The position numbers and the translations under genes are program-made. Below the pieces are notes generated by a model that saw nothing but the letters and a program-made list of their open reading frames with translations, ran no database searches and was not told the DNA's origin. A stretch of 44,821 nt of DNA from JAJNNC01 sp038232695 (GTDB taxonomy: Bacteria > Bacteroidota > Bacteroidia > Cytophagales > Cyclobacteriaceae), in contig JBBSNI010000003.1 of the NCBI GenBank assembly GCA_038232695.1, positions 1 through 44,821 on the forward strand, read 5' to 3'. Shown one piece after another: positions 1-8,570 of this stretch. Positions within the stretch are counted from its first letter, which is position 1; each line of letters opens with the position of its first letter.

Positions 1-2
1 AT

Positions 3-395
3 CCTAAAAAATACAAAGGCTACGGCAAAGACTGCTGGGGACTTACCGCCAGCTATTCGCCTAAAGGCTATGCCGGACACAGCCCGACAAACGACTTAGG
101 CGTGATCACACCGACAGCAGCCTTGTCTTCTTTTCCTTACACCCCGGAATATTCTATGGATGCCTTGAAGCATTTTTATCACGACTTAGGCGACAAGATT
201 TGGGGCGATTATGGTTTTTATGATGCTTTCAGCATAGAACACAACTGGTATCCGCAGCAGTACCTGGCCATCGACCAGGGACCCATTGTGGTCATGATAG
301 AGAACCATCGATCGGGCTTGCTGTGGAAGCTGTTTATGTCCTGCCCCGAAGTGCAGCAGGGGCTGCAAAAGCTTGGGTTCAGCACTCAAGGATAA
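3..395 (+). CDS. Glucoamylase-like (PF10091/GH144-type) glycosidase, C-terminal part
   Basis: This is the 3' end of a gene that enters the window from the left; the frame is open from base 3 and closes with TAA at 393-395. The roughly 130 visible residues contain CWGLTASYSPKGYAGHSP, then GVITPTAALSSFPYTPE, FYHDLGDKIWGDYGFYDAFS and IDQGPIVVMIENHRSG. This order is characteristic of the C-terminal half of the glucoamylase-like PF10091 domain (an alpha/alpha barrel), which in Bacteroidota includes GH144 endo-beta-1,2-glucanases. Members are usually secreted or periplasmic glucan hydrolases of 400-500 residues, so most of the protein lies outside the window. The exact substrate cannot be told from this part. 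Its stop overlaps the end of the convergent next gene by about 10 bp. Confidence 0.85.
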   Translation, partial: PKKYKGYGKDCWGLTASYSPKGYAGHSPTNDLGVITPTAALSSFPYTPEYSMDALKHFYHDLGDKIWGDYGFYDAFSIEHNWYPQQYLAIDQGPIVVMIENHRSGLLWKLFMSCPEVQQGLQKLGFSTQG

Positions 396-1900
396 ACCCC
401 TGAAAGATCAGCACCCACATAACTTCCCCACCGGATCGGGGTGGTGAGGGGTATATCCAGTTCTATACGTTCTATCCTGAGTTCTTTGAAAGAATAAAAG
501 CTGGCAGGATCGCCCATATAGCAGTAGATAATATCCAGCTTACCGTCGTGGTCAAGGTCGGTGAGCAGGGGCGTAGCGCCTAGGTTAGAGCCGAGCTTTT
601 CCTGATCAAAGGTCAACCGCAGGCTGTCTTTCAGGTTAAAAATTTTCATCTGGTTGCCATATTCCTTGGTGACATCGCTAAGCGGCAGGTTTACCGCTAC
701 CAATGCATCCTCCAGTCCGTCGCGGGTAAAATCAAAAATCACCGGTGAAGCATACTGAAAAGTTCCGAGCGTATCCTCCATGATCAGGCTACCGTTTCTG
801 CCATCTATTAATATGTTCAAAGCAAACGTTGTACGGGGCCAGACGCCATAGCCGAAGTTGGCAAAGAAATCAGGAACCTGGTCGTGGTTCCTGAAATGTC
901 CGGGAGCAGGCATGGTATACGTTTCATAGCCGGTTCCGGCAGAAAATTCCCACAGCTTCCGGTGAGAAGCACCATCGATACATACCATCCTGCCATTCAC
1001 TGCATTGGCAACAATATCATGCATACCATCCTGATTGACATCTGCCAAAACCGGGGGCGCAATGAACCCCTTACCCTGCCCCGAGTCCAGGACCATAGCC
1101 CCCGAGAGCTCATTGCGAAACAAGTCGGACAAAGACACCTGGTAAAGACAACCACTGATGGTTTCAGCCCCCGTGCCAAAAAGGACAGACAAGTTTCCGT
1201 TTCCTGCAAAATCGTGGACAACCGGCGACATATATGTTTCCAGACCGTCGGGCATAGGCGCGCGCGCCAGCACCTTGCCCTGTCTTGTACTAATGATCAT
1301 CAGGTAGCCGGTGGGCCGGTTGGTCTCCTCGGGCAATGCTTTTACAAAGCCTCCGTAGGCTATGAGCAGATCATCCACCTGGTCGCCATCAGCATCGGGG
1401 ATGAACTGGGGTGTGAAGAAATTGAGGATGGTGGTATCGTTCACAGCGTCCATGTTTTCGTCGCCGGGCAAATATTCCCAGATGATACGCCCTTGTGCGC
1501 CGTCGATGGCATATAGCATGGCAGAGCGGCCACCAATAAAAACATCGGGCACCTGGTCGCCGGTAATATCCTTAAAAATGGCAGAGCCTATCATCTGGTT
1601 TCTTCCTTTGACCTTCCATAAAAGCCTGCCATCGTTGCCGTCAAAAGCCATCACCGCATAGGAGGTAGGCGCAAACTCCCGCCCCCCGCCGCCGATGACA
1701 ATATCCAGAATGCCATCCTGGTTCAGGTCTGCCGTGCGGGGTGAAGAAGACGATCCGGTTTGAGAAATCCTGACCTGCCAATGGTCGGGCTGAAAAAATA
1801 TAGCATTTCTAAAAAAATAAATCGGGACGGCCGCAATAGCCAGCACTATCAATACGATGGTAAGTGGTTTTTTAAGCGGGTAGGCAAGAAGCTGAGGCAT
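386..1900 (-). CDS. Membrane-anchored FG-GAP/PQQ-like beta-propeller protein
   Basis: The predicted protein has about 504 residues. The frame stays open upstream to 2071, but that stretch overlaps the flippase 3' end and codes for Ser/Arg-rich noise. I chose the ATG at 1898-1900, which is followed at once by a hydrophobic anchor (PLTIVLIVLAIAAVPIYFF). The body carries repeated calcium-loop-like FG-GAP motifs: DLNQDGILDIVIGG, DITGDQVPDVFIGG, DADGDQVDDLLIAYGG, DVNQDGMHDIVANA, DFTRDGLEDALVAV and DLDHDGKLDII. Between them are PQQ-type blades such as FDGNDGRLLWKVKG. Such proteins are extracytoplasmic beta-propellers that bind partners or glycans; no catalytic residues are evident. It lies 88 bp downstream of the flippase gene on the same strand, so cotranscription is possible. 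The specific role is unknown. Confidence 0.8.
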   Translation of the reverse strand: MPQLLAYPLKKPLTIVLIVLAIAAVPIYFFRNAIFFQPDHWQVRISQTGSSSSPRTADLNQDGILDIVIGGGGREFAPTSYAVMAFDGNDGRLLWKVKGRNQMIGSAIFKDITGDQVPDVFIGGRSAMLYAIDGAQGRIIWEYLPGDENMDAVNDTTILNFFTPQFIPDADGDQVDDLLIAYGGFVKALPEETNRPTGYLMIISTRQGKVLARAPMPDGLETYMSPVVHDFAGNGNLSVLFGTGAETISGCLYQVSLSDLFRNELSGAMVLDSGQGKGFIAPPVLADVNQDGMHDIVANAVNGRMVCIDGASHRKLWEFSAGTGYETYTMPAPGHFRNHDQVPDFFANFGYGVWPRTTFALNILIDGRNGSLIMEDTLGTFQYASPVIFDFTRDGLEDALVAVNLPLSDVTKEYGNQMKIFNLKDSLRLTFDQEKLGSNLGATPLLTDLDHDGKLDIIYCYMGDPASFYSFKELRIERIELDIPLTTPIRWGSYVGADLSGVYP

Positions 1901-1988
1901 CTGGCTTGGGCAGAAAACAGTTGTGTATAGCAGGAAAAATTTCTTCCTGTCTGCACGAAAGTACAACAATCTACCTAACCGGCAAAGC

Positions 1989-3467
1989 CTACAGCAAATT
2001 GAAGAGCGGCACCAGGATCCGCTCTTTGATCCTGGCGATCTTGATGACTTTGTAGAGGATTTTGCGCTCAAACAGGTACACGTACAATCCGTAGAGGATC
2101 ATGGTAAGAGAGATACCCATCAGGAGGGTGACCAGGGGAGACATGGCAAAGGCATGATCTATGTAATGAATCAACAACCCGATCAGCGTACACATCGCCA
2201 GGGTGCCGGCTACCTGCCCAAACAGGTTCATCACGGTGATGCCGGTCAGTTTTTTGATCTGATGCTGGTAAAAACCAAAACGTACCAGCCGGTCTGCCAG
2301 TATGCCCAGCGCAGCCCCGTTGATACCGTAGGTTGTAGCCCCAATAACGACTGCCGGCACCGTGCTGAAAGTAGTACAAAACATATTCAGCTTCATAGAA
2401 AGGTCGGGTCTGCCTACGCTGCGCATGACAATAGAAGAAGAGCCGCCAATAGAACTGACGATCACTGCCAGCGAAAGCGCCCTCAATGGGAAAACCGTAT
2501 TGCTCCACTCCTGGCCAAAACCTACGGCAATGACCGAATCTGCCAGCACAAAAAACACCGTCATGATAGGTGCCATAAACAAGTTGTTGATTTTAGCCAG
2601 GCGCAGATAATAGTAAGCGATCTTCCGGATGTCGTCCTGCAGGGTGGAGTAAGCCGGATAAAGTACGTTGTTCAGAATATTGACCACCTGCTTCATAAAG
2701 GTATTGGTCAGGATAAAAGCCAGGGTATAAGCGCCCAAGGCAGCACCACCGATGAGTTTACCGATGAGAATGTAATCGATGTTGAGCGTAAAAAAGCTGA
2801 AAACGCTTTCTATCAGCACTTTGCTGCCAAAGCCAAACAGGTCTTTGAAAGCAGCCATATCAAAGCGAAACTTAGGAATCCATCTTACTTTCAGATAATA
2901 CAGAAAGATAGAAATGATAGAGGTGAGGATACCGTTGAAAGCCAGTGCCCAGACGCCATACCCCATATACGCCAGGACGATAGCGGCTACGCCCGATGAA
3001 AGCGAAGCGGCGATCTCGATAACGGCCTGCGGCTTGAAGTCCATCTCGCGCGACAGCATCACCTTGGGCATCACATAAAAGGAGTTGAGCACCACCGACA
3101 AACCTATTACAGGGATCAGGTCGGTGAGTATATCTTCTTTATAAAACCAGGCGGCAAAAGGTGCTACCGCCAGGTAAATGATCCCATAACCAAACACAGA
3201 GATCGTCAGGTTCGACCAGAAGGCGGTATCGAAATAAGCGGGATAGAGATTGTTTTTTTTCTTCTGGATCAGGGCGGCATTTAATCCCAACTCGCTGACC
3301 ATGTTGACAAAGCTGGTAAAAACGGTAGCCATGCCGATGATGCCATAATGCTCGGGAAGCAATAATTTGGCTAAGATAAGTTTAAAAATAAGCCGGATTC
3401 CCTGGGTACCAAAAGTAGATAAGGAAGCCCAACCGATTCCGCTGGCAATTTTGTTATTTAATTTCAT
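1989..3467 (-). CDS. Polysaccharide/lipopolysaccharide flippase (MOP superfamily, WzxC/TuaB-like)
   Basis: The protein has 492 residues, the usual size for oligosaccharide flippases. The N-terminus (MKLNNKIASGIGWASLSTFG, then a stretch with LAKLLLPEHYGIIGMA) matches the Polysacc_synt/MurJ-like exporter family. About 12-14 hydrophobic segments are spread over the whole length, for example TISVFGYGIIYLAVAPFAAW and GGAALGAYTLAFILTNTF. Members move undecaprenyl-linked repeat units across the inner membrane for capsule, exopolysaccharide or O-antigen assembly. No glycosyltransferases or polymerase genes are in the window, so it is not within a complete surface polysaccharide locus here. A TAnnTTTG-type box 139 bp upstream could be its promoter. 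The substrate cannot be inferred. Confidence 0.88.
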   Translation of the reverse strand: MKLNNKIASGIGWASLSTFGTQGIRLIFKLILAKLLLPEHYGIIGMATVFTSFVNMVSELGLNAALIQKKKNNLYPAYFDTAFWSNLTISVFGYGIIYLAVAPFAAWFYKEDILTDLIPVIGLSVVLNSFYVMPKVMLSREMDFKPQAVIEIAASLSSGVAAIVLAYMGYGVWALAFNGILTSIISIFLYYLKVRWIPKFRFDMAAFKDLFGFGSKVLIESVFSFFTLNIDYILIGKLIGGAALGAYTLAFILTNTFMKQVVNILNNVLYPAYSTLQDDIRKIAYYYLRLAKINNLFMAPIMTVFFVLADSVIAVGFGQEWSNTVFPLRALSLAVIVSSIGGSSSIVMRSVGRPDLSMKLNMFCTTFSTVPAVVIGATTYGINGAALGILADRLVRFGFYQHQIKKLTGITVMNLFGQVAGTLAMCTLIGLLIHYIDHAFAMSPLVTLLMGISLTMILYGLYVYLFERKILYKVIKIARIKERILVPLFNLL

Positions 3468-3605
3468 GTAATGCTAAAAAACTACAGAACCACTATTTTG
3501 TGTGCTACTCCCTGTTTGCCAACGCCATACCAACTGTGTAACATTTCATTTTAATAAAGATCAGAATATTACAAATCTTTATTTTATAGTTTTAAAAATG
3601 CGCTG

Positions 3606-3613
3606 CAAAAATA
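3606..3613 (-). promoter_or_regulatory. Putative Bacteroidota -7 promoter box for the flippase gene
   Basis: On the minus strand this reads TATTTTTG, matching the Bacteroidota primary sigma -7 consensus TAnnTTTG. It lies just downstream of the terminator of the preceding gene and about 139 bp before the flippase ATG, in AT-rich DNA. No clear TTTG-type -33 element is seen, so this is a candidate only. Confidence 0.3.
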
Positions 3614-3627
3614 GCAATTGATAACTT

Positions 3628-3654
3628 CAAAAAAAAACCCGGCGTGTGCCGGGT
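3628..3654 (-). terminator. Rho-independent terminator after the Hint-domain gene
   Basis: On the minus strand a perfect 7-bp stem (ACCCGGC/GCCGGGT) with a 4-base loop is followed directly by nine T residues. It begins about 22 bp after the stop codon of the Hint gene at 3676, the textbook position. The flippase candidate promoter lies immediately beyond it, so the two genes are probably separate transcription units. Confidence 0.88.
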
Positions 3655-3675
3655 CCAACATTTTTCGAAGTATCC

Positions 3676-4698
3676 TTATTTATCCAATACCACCATATTC
3701 TGAACAATATGGTTCCCCCGGCTTGTGCTGATACTGTATACTTCCGGCGTGGTCTCGAACCGGTTAGCTACCGCATGTACCTGGTAGGGTTCAAATTGTT
3801 GTGTGGAATTGTTCAGACAGTACAGCACGTCGCCCATTTTCAAAGCGCCTGCTTTTATTTTGCCACGTTGGGTCAGCACCGGATGGTTCGGCGTGGCGAC
3901 CAGGGCGATGGCCGCCGAATAATAGGTCCCCTGTTGTGCTGCCGTTACTTCCTCTACCGGGAACAGCATGACCTTGGTCAGAGGAATATGCGCGCTCCGA
4001 TGGACGTTCACGGCTGCGACTTGCGCGGTGGTCAGCTTTCCCTGATCATACGCGCGCACTTTATCTCCGGGTACTATCTCAGCGATAGATTTGGCGCTGC
4101 CGTCGCCCAGGCTTACCATCGCTGAGGCCGGAAAGCAAAAGTCGTAATCGTCATTGGCCTGTTCCATAGCGCTCATATCTGCCCCGCTGCTTTTTTGCAT
4201 CAGATACGCCATTTCTTTAGAAAGAATGTAAGACATCTTGAGCGCCACATCTTTTTCCTCCCGGTCGTGCGCATGGATGGCATCGAAATACATATTCCAC
4301 ACTTCGGCGCTGGAAGCTAAGTTAGGAATGACCAGGTTAAAGGTTTTGCTGGCTTCGGTATCGGTAAAGAAAGCCACCATACCCAGTTCGTTCATCGTCT
4401 CCCGGTCAACCATTTTATACAAATCAATACGTTTCTTGACGCCGCTGTCGCCTGTGATCATATAGGGAGGCTTCATCTCATACCGGTCCAGCACATAGGC
4501 GCCATCGCTGATCTTGACATAGGTATCATTGTCCAGATCATCTACTTTAGCTTCCAGGGCAGCCTGATAGGTTTCCGACGACATGCCCTGGGGTTTGGCT
4601 TCTTCCTGCGCCATTACATCCGGTACAAACAGGCAAGCGCTAAAAAACAAACAACAAAAAAGAGTATATTGGAAGTGGTAAGTCATCTTATTTTTCAT
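3676..4698 (-). CDS. Secreted protein with C-terminal Hint (hedgehog/intein-type) autoprocessing domain
   Basis: The protein has 340 residues from the ATG at 4696-4698. The frame is open to 4725 only through a TTG, so I prefer the ATG, which gives a normal signal peptide with probable cleavage at VMA|QEE (after residue 30). Residues ~31-187 form a helical domain that I do not recognise. From Cys188 (CFPASAMVSLGDGSAKSIAE) comes a Hint fold: GDKVRAYDQG follows, then the TxxH block in VATPNHPVLTQRG (Thr269, His272), then VYSIST and GNHIVQNMVVLDK at the extreme C-terminus. In inteins the last two residues are normally His-Asn followed by Cys/Ser/Thr. Here the end is VVLDK, so splicing is unlikely; N-S shift and cleavage before Cys188 remains possible. 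It is a single-gene unit closed by a strong terminator. The function of the released N-terminal part is unknown. Confidence 0.8.
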   Translation of the reverse strand: MKNKMTYHFQYTLFCCLFFSACLFVPDVMAQEEAKPQGMSSETYQAALEAKVDDLDNDTYVKISDGAYVLDRYEMKPPYMITGDSGVKKRIDLYKMVDRETMNELGMVAFFTDTEASKTFNLVIPNLASSAEVWNMYFDAIHAHDREEKDVALKMSYILSKEMAYLMQKSSGADMSAMEQANDDYDFCFPASAMVSLGDGSAKSIAEIVPGDKVRAYDQGKLTTAQVAAVNVHRSAHIPLTKVMLFPVEEVTAAQQGTYYSAAIALVATPNHPVLTQRGKIKAGALKMGDVLYCLNNSTQQFEPYQVHAVANRFETTPEVYSISTSRGNHIVQNMVVLDK

Positions 4699-4725
4699 AT
4701 AGTATAAATTTTTAATTTCCGGCAA

Positions 4726-5101
4726 AACTACATATAAAATATATATAAAAGCAAATGAAACGGAATTTTAGTATGAAAATTAATTCAGTTAAAATATATT
4801 ATTTTGAAGTGTGTTATAACTTTAATGTTTCTTAACCACCGCAGCGGCGGCCGCAAAGGACACAAAGGATGCTCTAAGTACCCAAAGAACAGGCTGCTAC
4901 CTTTGTGCCCCTTGTGCCATACCTTGTGTCCTTTGTGTTTAGATGTATACACACAAATATAAGCCATAATGTCACTAAGATCATGTATATTGATAAAAAC
5001 ACGCCAAAATGGCGCAAAAATATACAGATTTTAGCTTGGTGGGAGATTTGATAAAACATCCATAGCACTAAAATATTGACATAACAAACTAATATAAAGA
5101 C
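4726..5101. other. Intergenic region between the Hint gene and clpB
   Basis: This 376-bp gap is AT-rich at both ends and has an island of GC-rich repeat DNA in the middle (4832-4937, listed separately). It must hold the divergent promoters of the Hint gene and clpB. I see no convincing heat-shock operator such as CIRCE and no full promoter consensus. Short open frames here are made of repeat sequence and show no coding character. Confidence 0.5.
4832..4937. repeat. Dispersed intergenic repeat with terminal inverted arms
   Basis: The left end (4832-4863) recurs almost exactly at 27286-27317, with 31 of 32 bases identical; both copies contain a GCGGCCGC core followed by AAAGGACAC. Within this copy the left arm CGCAAAGGACACAAAGG (4852-4868) faces CCTTGTGTCCTTTGTG (4922-4937) in inverted orientation, so the transcript could fold into a long imperfect hairpin. 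It has no coding potential of its own. Confidence 0.75.
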
Positions 5102-7711
5102 ATGAACTTTAACAATTATACCATCAAAGCACAAGAGGCTGTTCAGAAAGCAGCCGAAATTGCTGCCGGATCGCAACAGCAAGCCATAGAGCCAGGACAC
5201 CTGCTCAAAGCCGTGTTGCAGTCCGACGAAAACGTGATTTCTTTTATCACCAAGAAATTAGCCGCTAATAAGGAAGACGTAGATAGGCAGGCAGACCAAC
5301 TCATTCAGTCTTATCCCAAGGTAAGCGGACAGCAACCCTACCTTTCTAACGAAGCGGCAGCCGTATTACAGAAAGCTGAAAGCTACCTCAAGGAGTTTGA
5401 CGACGAATATATAGCCATTGAGCATATACTGTTAGGCTTGCTTACGGGCAACGACAAAACAGGCAAACTGCTCAAGCAATCAGGTTTTGGCGAAAAAGAA
5501 CTCAAAGCTGCCATCCGCGAGCTTCGGGGTGGCAACCGTGTGACCGACCAGAATGCGGAAGCTAAGTACAAGTCGCTGGAAAGGTATTCTAAAAACCTGA
5601 ACCAGTTGGCCAAAGCCGGTAAGATCGACCCCGTCATCGGGCGGGATGATGAGATCCGGCGGGTGCTGCAAATCCTGGCGCGGCGCACCAAAAACAATCC
5701 TATCCTGCTGGGTGAGCCCGGCGTGGGTAAAACCGCCATCGTAGAAGGGCTGGCGCAGCGCATCGTCGATGGCGACATACCCGAAAACCTAAAGTCTAAG
5801 ACCATCATCGCCCTGGATATGGGCTTGCTGGTAGCCGGTGCCAAATACAAAGGAGAGTTTGAAGAACGCTTAAAATCCGTCATCAAAGAAGTGACCGACT
5901 CCGACGGCGAGATCATCCTGTTTATTGATGAAATCCATACGCTCATCGGCGCTGGTGGAGGTGAAGGCGCGATGGACGCTGCCAACCTGCTCAAACCTGC
6001 TTTGGCGCGGGGTGAGTTGCACGCTATCGGTGCCACCACGCTGAAAGAGTATCAGAAATACATAGAGAAAGACAAAGCCCTGGAGCGACGTTTCCAGGCA
6101 GTGATGGTGGGCGAGCCTGATGTGCAGGACTCTGTTTCTATCCTGCGCGGCATCAAAGACCGCTACGAATTGCACCACGGGGTGCGCATCAAAGACGATG
6201 CAGTCATTGCCGCCGTAGAGCTTTCCAACCGGTATATCTCCGATCGCTTTCTGCCCGACAAAGCCATTGACCTGATGGACGAAGCCGCTTCCAAGCTCCG
6301 TATAGAGATAGATTCTCTGCCCGAAGAGTTGGACGAGTTAAACCGCAGGATCATGCAGTTGGAGATTGAACGGGAAGCCATCCGGCGCGAAAAAGACAAA
6401 GAAAAAGAAGCACAGCTTAGCAAAGACATCGCCGACTTAGAAGAAAAGCGTAAAGACCTGAAAGCCAAGTGGGAAAACGAAAAAGGCGTGATCCAGGGCA
6501 TCCGTACTGAGAAAGAAAAGGTAGAACGCTATAAGATAGAAGCCGAGCAAGCCGAACGCTCCGGCGACTATGGCAGGGTAGCCGAGCTACGCTATGGCAA
6601 GATCACCGAAAGCGAGCAGAAGCTACAGGATCTTCAAAAGCAATTAGTCGCCATGCAGGGCGAAAGCTCGCTGCTCAAAGAAGAAGTAGATGCTGAAGAC
6701 ATTGCCGAAGTAGTAGCTAAATGGACGGGTATTCCCGTATCTAAAATGCTGCAAAGCGAGCGCGACAAGCTGTTGCACTTAGAAGATGAACTCGGCAGGC
6801 GCGTCGCCGGTCAGCAGGAGGCGATAGAAGCGCTGTCGGATGCCGTGCGCAGAAGCCGTGCCGGTTTGCAGGACCCCAAGCGTCCGATCGGTTCTTTCAT
6901 CTTTTTGGGAACGACCGGCGTAGGTAAAACCGAGCTGGCCAAAGCCCTGGCAGAGTTTCTCTTCGACGACGAGAACAACATGGTGCGTATTGATATGTCT
7001 GAATACCAGGAACGCCACGCCGTCAGCCGACTGATCGGCGCGCCTCCCGGATACGTAGGCTACGACGAAGGCGGTCAACTCACTGAAGCCGTCCGCCGCA
7101 AGCCTTACGCCGTGATCCTGTTAGATGAGATCGAGAAGGCGCACTCGGACGTATTCAATATTTTATTGCAAGTATTGGACGAAGGCAGGCTGACCGACAA
7201 CAAAGGGCGGGTGGCCAACTTCAAGAACACCATCATCATCATGACCACCAACATCGGTTCCGGTCTGATCCAGGAGCGTTTTCAGGACATCAATGCGTAC
7301 AATGAGGAAGAAGTGCTGGAAACGACCAAGCAGGAAGTATTTGATATGCTCAAAAAGTCAGTCCGTCCGGAGTTTCTGAACCGTATCGACGAAGTGATCA
7401 TGTTCCGTCCGCTTTCCGAGCAGGATATGCGCAAGATCGTAGAGATACAGTTCAAGCTCATTCAGCGCCGCCTGGAAGAAAACGGCATCAAGCTGGAAGC
7501 CACCGACGAGGTGTTGGATCATTTGGCTGCCCTGGGTTTTGACCCGCAGTTTGGCGCTCGCCCCTTGAAGCGTGTGCTGCAACGGGAAGTGCTCAATAAA
7601 TTGTCTAAGGAAATCCTGGCAGGGCATATCAGCAAAGACTCCGTGGTGGGCATAGAGATGGACGATCAGCAGCAGATGCAGTTTATTAATCTGGATGAGG
7701 TAGAGATATAG
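5102..7711 (+). CDS. clpB: ATP-dependent protein disaggregase ClpB
   Basis: The protein has 869 residues, the usual ClpB length. The N-terminal repeat domain is residues 1-145, NBD1 has Walker A GEPGVGKT at 203-210 and Walker B ILFIDEIHT near 272-280, the coiled-coil M-domain spans about 405-525, and NBD2 has Walker A GTTGVGKT at 603-610, pore loop GYVGYDEGG near 650-658 and Walker B VILLDEIEKAH near 671-681. The M-domain distinguishes it from ClpA and the absence of a zinc N-domain from ClpX. ClpB works as a cytoplasmic hexamer with DnaK to extract polypeptides from aggregates after heat stress. The gene is monocistronic and ends in a strong terminator. A 239-bp stretch of a diverged second clpB copy lies 860 bp downstream (8571-8809). 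An hsp20 cassette follows at 9.9-11.8 kb, giving a local proteostasis grouping. Confidence 0.98.
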   Translation: MNFNNYTIKAQEAVQKAAEIAAGSQQQAIEPGHLLKAVLQSDENVISFITKKLAANKEDVDRQADQLIQSYPKVSGQQPYLSNEAAAVLQKAESYLKEFDDEYIAIEHILLGLLTGNDKTGKLLKQSGFGEKELKAAIRELRGGNRVTDQNAEAKYKSLERYSKNLNQLAKAGKIDPVIGRDDEIRRVLQILARRTKNNPILLGEPGVGKTAIVEGLAQRIVDGDIPENLKSKTIIALDMGLLVAGAKYKGEFEERLKSVIKEVTDSDGEIILFIDEIHTLIGAGGGEGAMDAANLLKPALARGELHAIGATTLKEYQKYIEKDKALERRFQAVMVGEPDVQDSVSILRGIKDRYELHHGVRIKDDAVIAAVELSNRYISDRFLPDKAIDLMDEAASKLRIEIDSLPEELDELNRRIMQLEIEREAIRREKDKEKEAQLSKDIADLEEKRKDLKAKWENEKGVIQGIRTEKEKVERYKIEAEQAERSGDYGRVAELRYGKITESEQKLQDLQKQLVAMQGESSLLKEEVDAEDIAEVVAKWTGIPVSKMLQSERDKLLHLEDELGRRVAGQQEAIEALSDAVRRSRAGLQDPKRPIGSFIFLGTTGVGKTELAKALAEFLFDDENNMVRIDMSEYQERHAVSRLIGAPPGYVGYDEGGQLTEAVRRKPYAVILLDEIEKAHSDVFNILLQVLDEGRLTDNKGRVANFKNTIIIMTTNIGSGLIQERFQDINAYNEEEVLETTKQEVFDMLKKSVRPEFLNRIDEVIMFRPLSEQDMRKIVEIQFKLIQRRLEENGIKLEATDEVLDHLAALGFDPQFGARPLKRVLQREVLNKLSKEILAGHISKDSVVGIEMDDQQQMQFINLDEVEI

Positions 7712-7731
7712 TTGTTGAGGAGTTATTTTGT

Positions 7732-7764
7732 AAAGGCATGAACCCAGCGTTCATGCCTTTTTTT
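7732..7764 (+). terminator. Rho-independent terminator of clpB
   Basis: An 11-bp perfect stem (AAAGGCATGAA/TTCATGCCTTT) with a 7-base loop is followed by a T run to 7764. It lies 20 bp after the clpB stop, so clpB is transcriptionally insulated from the debris that follows. Confidence 0.92.
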
Positions 7765-7835
7765 ATGTATGTAATGGCTCAACGGTATAGTAGACGATTG
7801 CTTAATATTATAACGTCAGTTCGATGGTTGTCTGG

Positions 7836-8090
7836 TTAAAATGCCATTTGTCGGTCTAACCAATTGAGCTTATCATAAGAGATACTGGGCAGATGATCTA
7901 AATGGGTATAAGCAGCGACCCCTGCAAAGGTATGGGTGATGGCATTCAAAGGACTTCGGTGTCGGGAATGATCAATATTGCAGATGTTTTTGAGCAGGTC
8001 AATGACCGTTTCTCTGTCAAGGTAATAAATTTTATTTTCTACGAAAAGGAGTAATCCTCTTTTGTATACAAAGGGCCGGCAAAAAGTCAT
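7836..8090 (-). pseudogene. Remnant of an IS982-type transposase, C-terminal end only
   Basis: The fragment codes for about 84 residues. The part RETVIDLLKNICNIDHSRHRS followed by PLNAITHTFAGVAAYTHLD resembles the conserved C-terminal block of IS982-family DDE transposases (ETxxDQLKNIxxIEHSRHRSPxNF then a hydrophobic helix). The first two catalytic acidic residues and the whole N-terminal region are absent. The upstream part of the frame runs into the end of the next broken gene at 8087, so the element was cut. No matching terminal inverted repeats were found. The family assignment rests on one short motif block and is moderately sure. Confidence 0.55.
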
Positions 8091-8570
8091 TTCACCACTG
8101 TCCAGACTTCATGCAAGGGGTCTCCCTTGCTGCTTTTGCCTTGGTGGTACCAGTCATCGCCTTGGCGGTCAAACTGGAAAGACAAGGTATTGCCTACGCG
8201 GCTGTCGTCGCGGGAGAAAAACTGTATGGTTTCGGTGTAAGTGCCGTCCTTGGCTTGGTACGTGCCGCCGCCGGTGCCCATGAATTCCTTGGTTTCGTAG
8301 TTGAAAGCCGCCCACTGGAAGCGTCCGCCCCCTATTATTTTGATGGTTTGGCGGGGACCTGGCTGCCTTCTTTCCTCCATATTTCCTTTTTCGTCGATGC
8401 GGGTCGCAAAACGCCAGGCACCGCTCAGCGGCGTTTCTTTCAGTTTCAGTTGTTTCCACTGTTGCGTAAACGGGTTGCCGCTGATACTTCCCTGTAGGGT
8501 AAACTGATTACTGTTTAGGGCAATGCTATAGTTTTGGGGCACCCTCACGATGGTACTGTCGTCGGTAAAA
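8087..8570 (-). pseudogene. 5'-truncated secreted lipocalin-like protein (DUF4488-type)
   Basis: About 160 residues remain in frame, from FTDDSTIVRVPQNYSIALN to EVWTVVK at the stop. Two similar blocks can be seen: LSGAWRFATRIDEKGN, and RQTIKIIGGGRFQWAAFNYE with GTGGGTYQAKDGTYTETIQF and SRVGNTLSFQF. This pattern resembles the small secreted beta-barrel proteins often labelled membrane or secreted protein in Bacteroidota. Full-length members have a signal peptide and about 230 residues, but here the frame is cut at 8570/8571, exactly where clpB-like DNA begins. No start codon or leader remains; the first possible start is an internal GTG at 8548. I treat it as a pseudogene. The family name is a recollection of the motif pattern and is only moderately certain. 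Confidence 0.6.

Noticed and set aside
1923..2999. A 358-codon open frame on the plus strand
   Set aside because: It lies antisense to the flippase gene, is very rich in His/Gln/Asp, and has no domain; it is a shadow of the high GC third positions of the real gene.
4785..5200. Two minus-strand open frames between the Hint gene and clpB
   Set aside because: They run through the intergenic repeat or overlap the clpB start and have no domain or leader.
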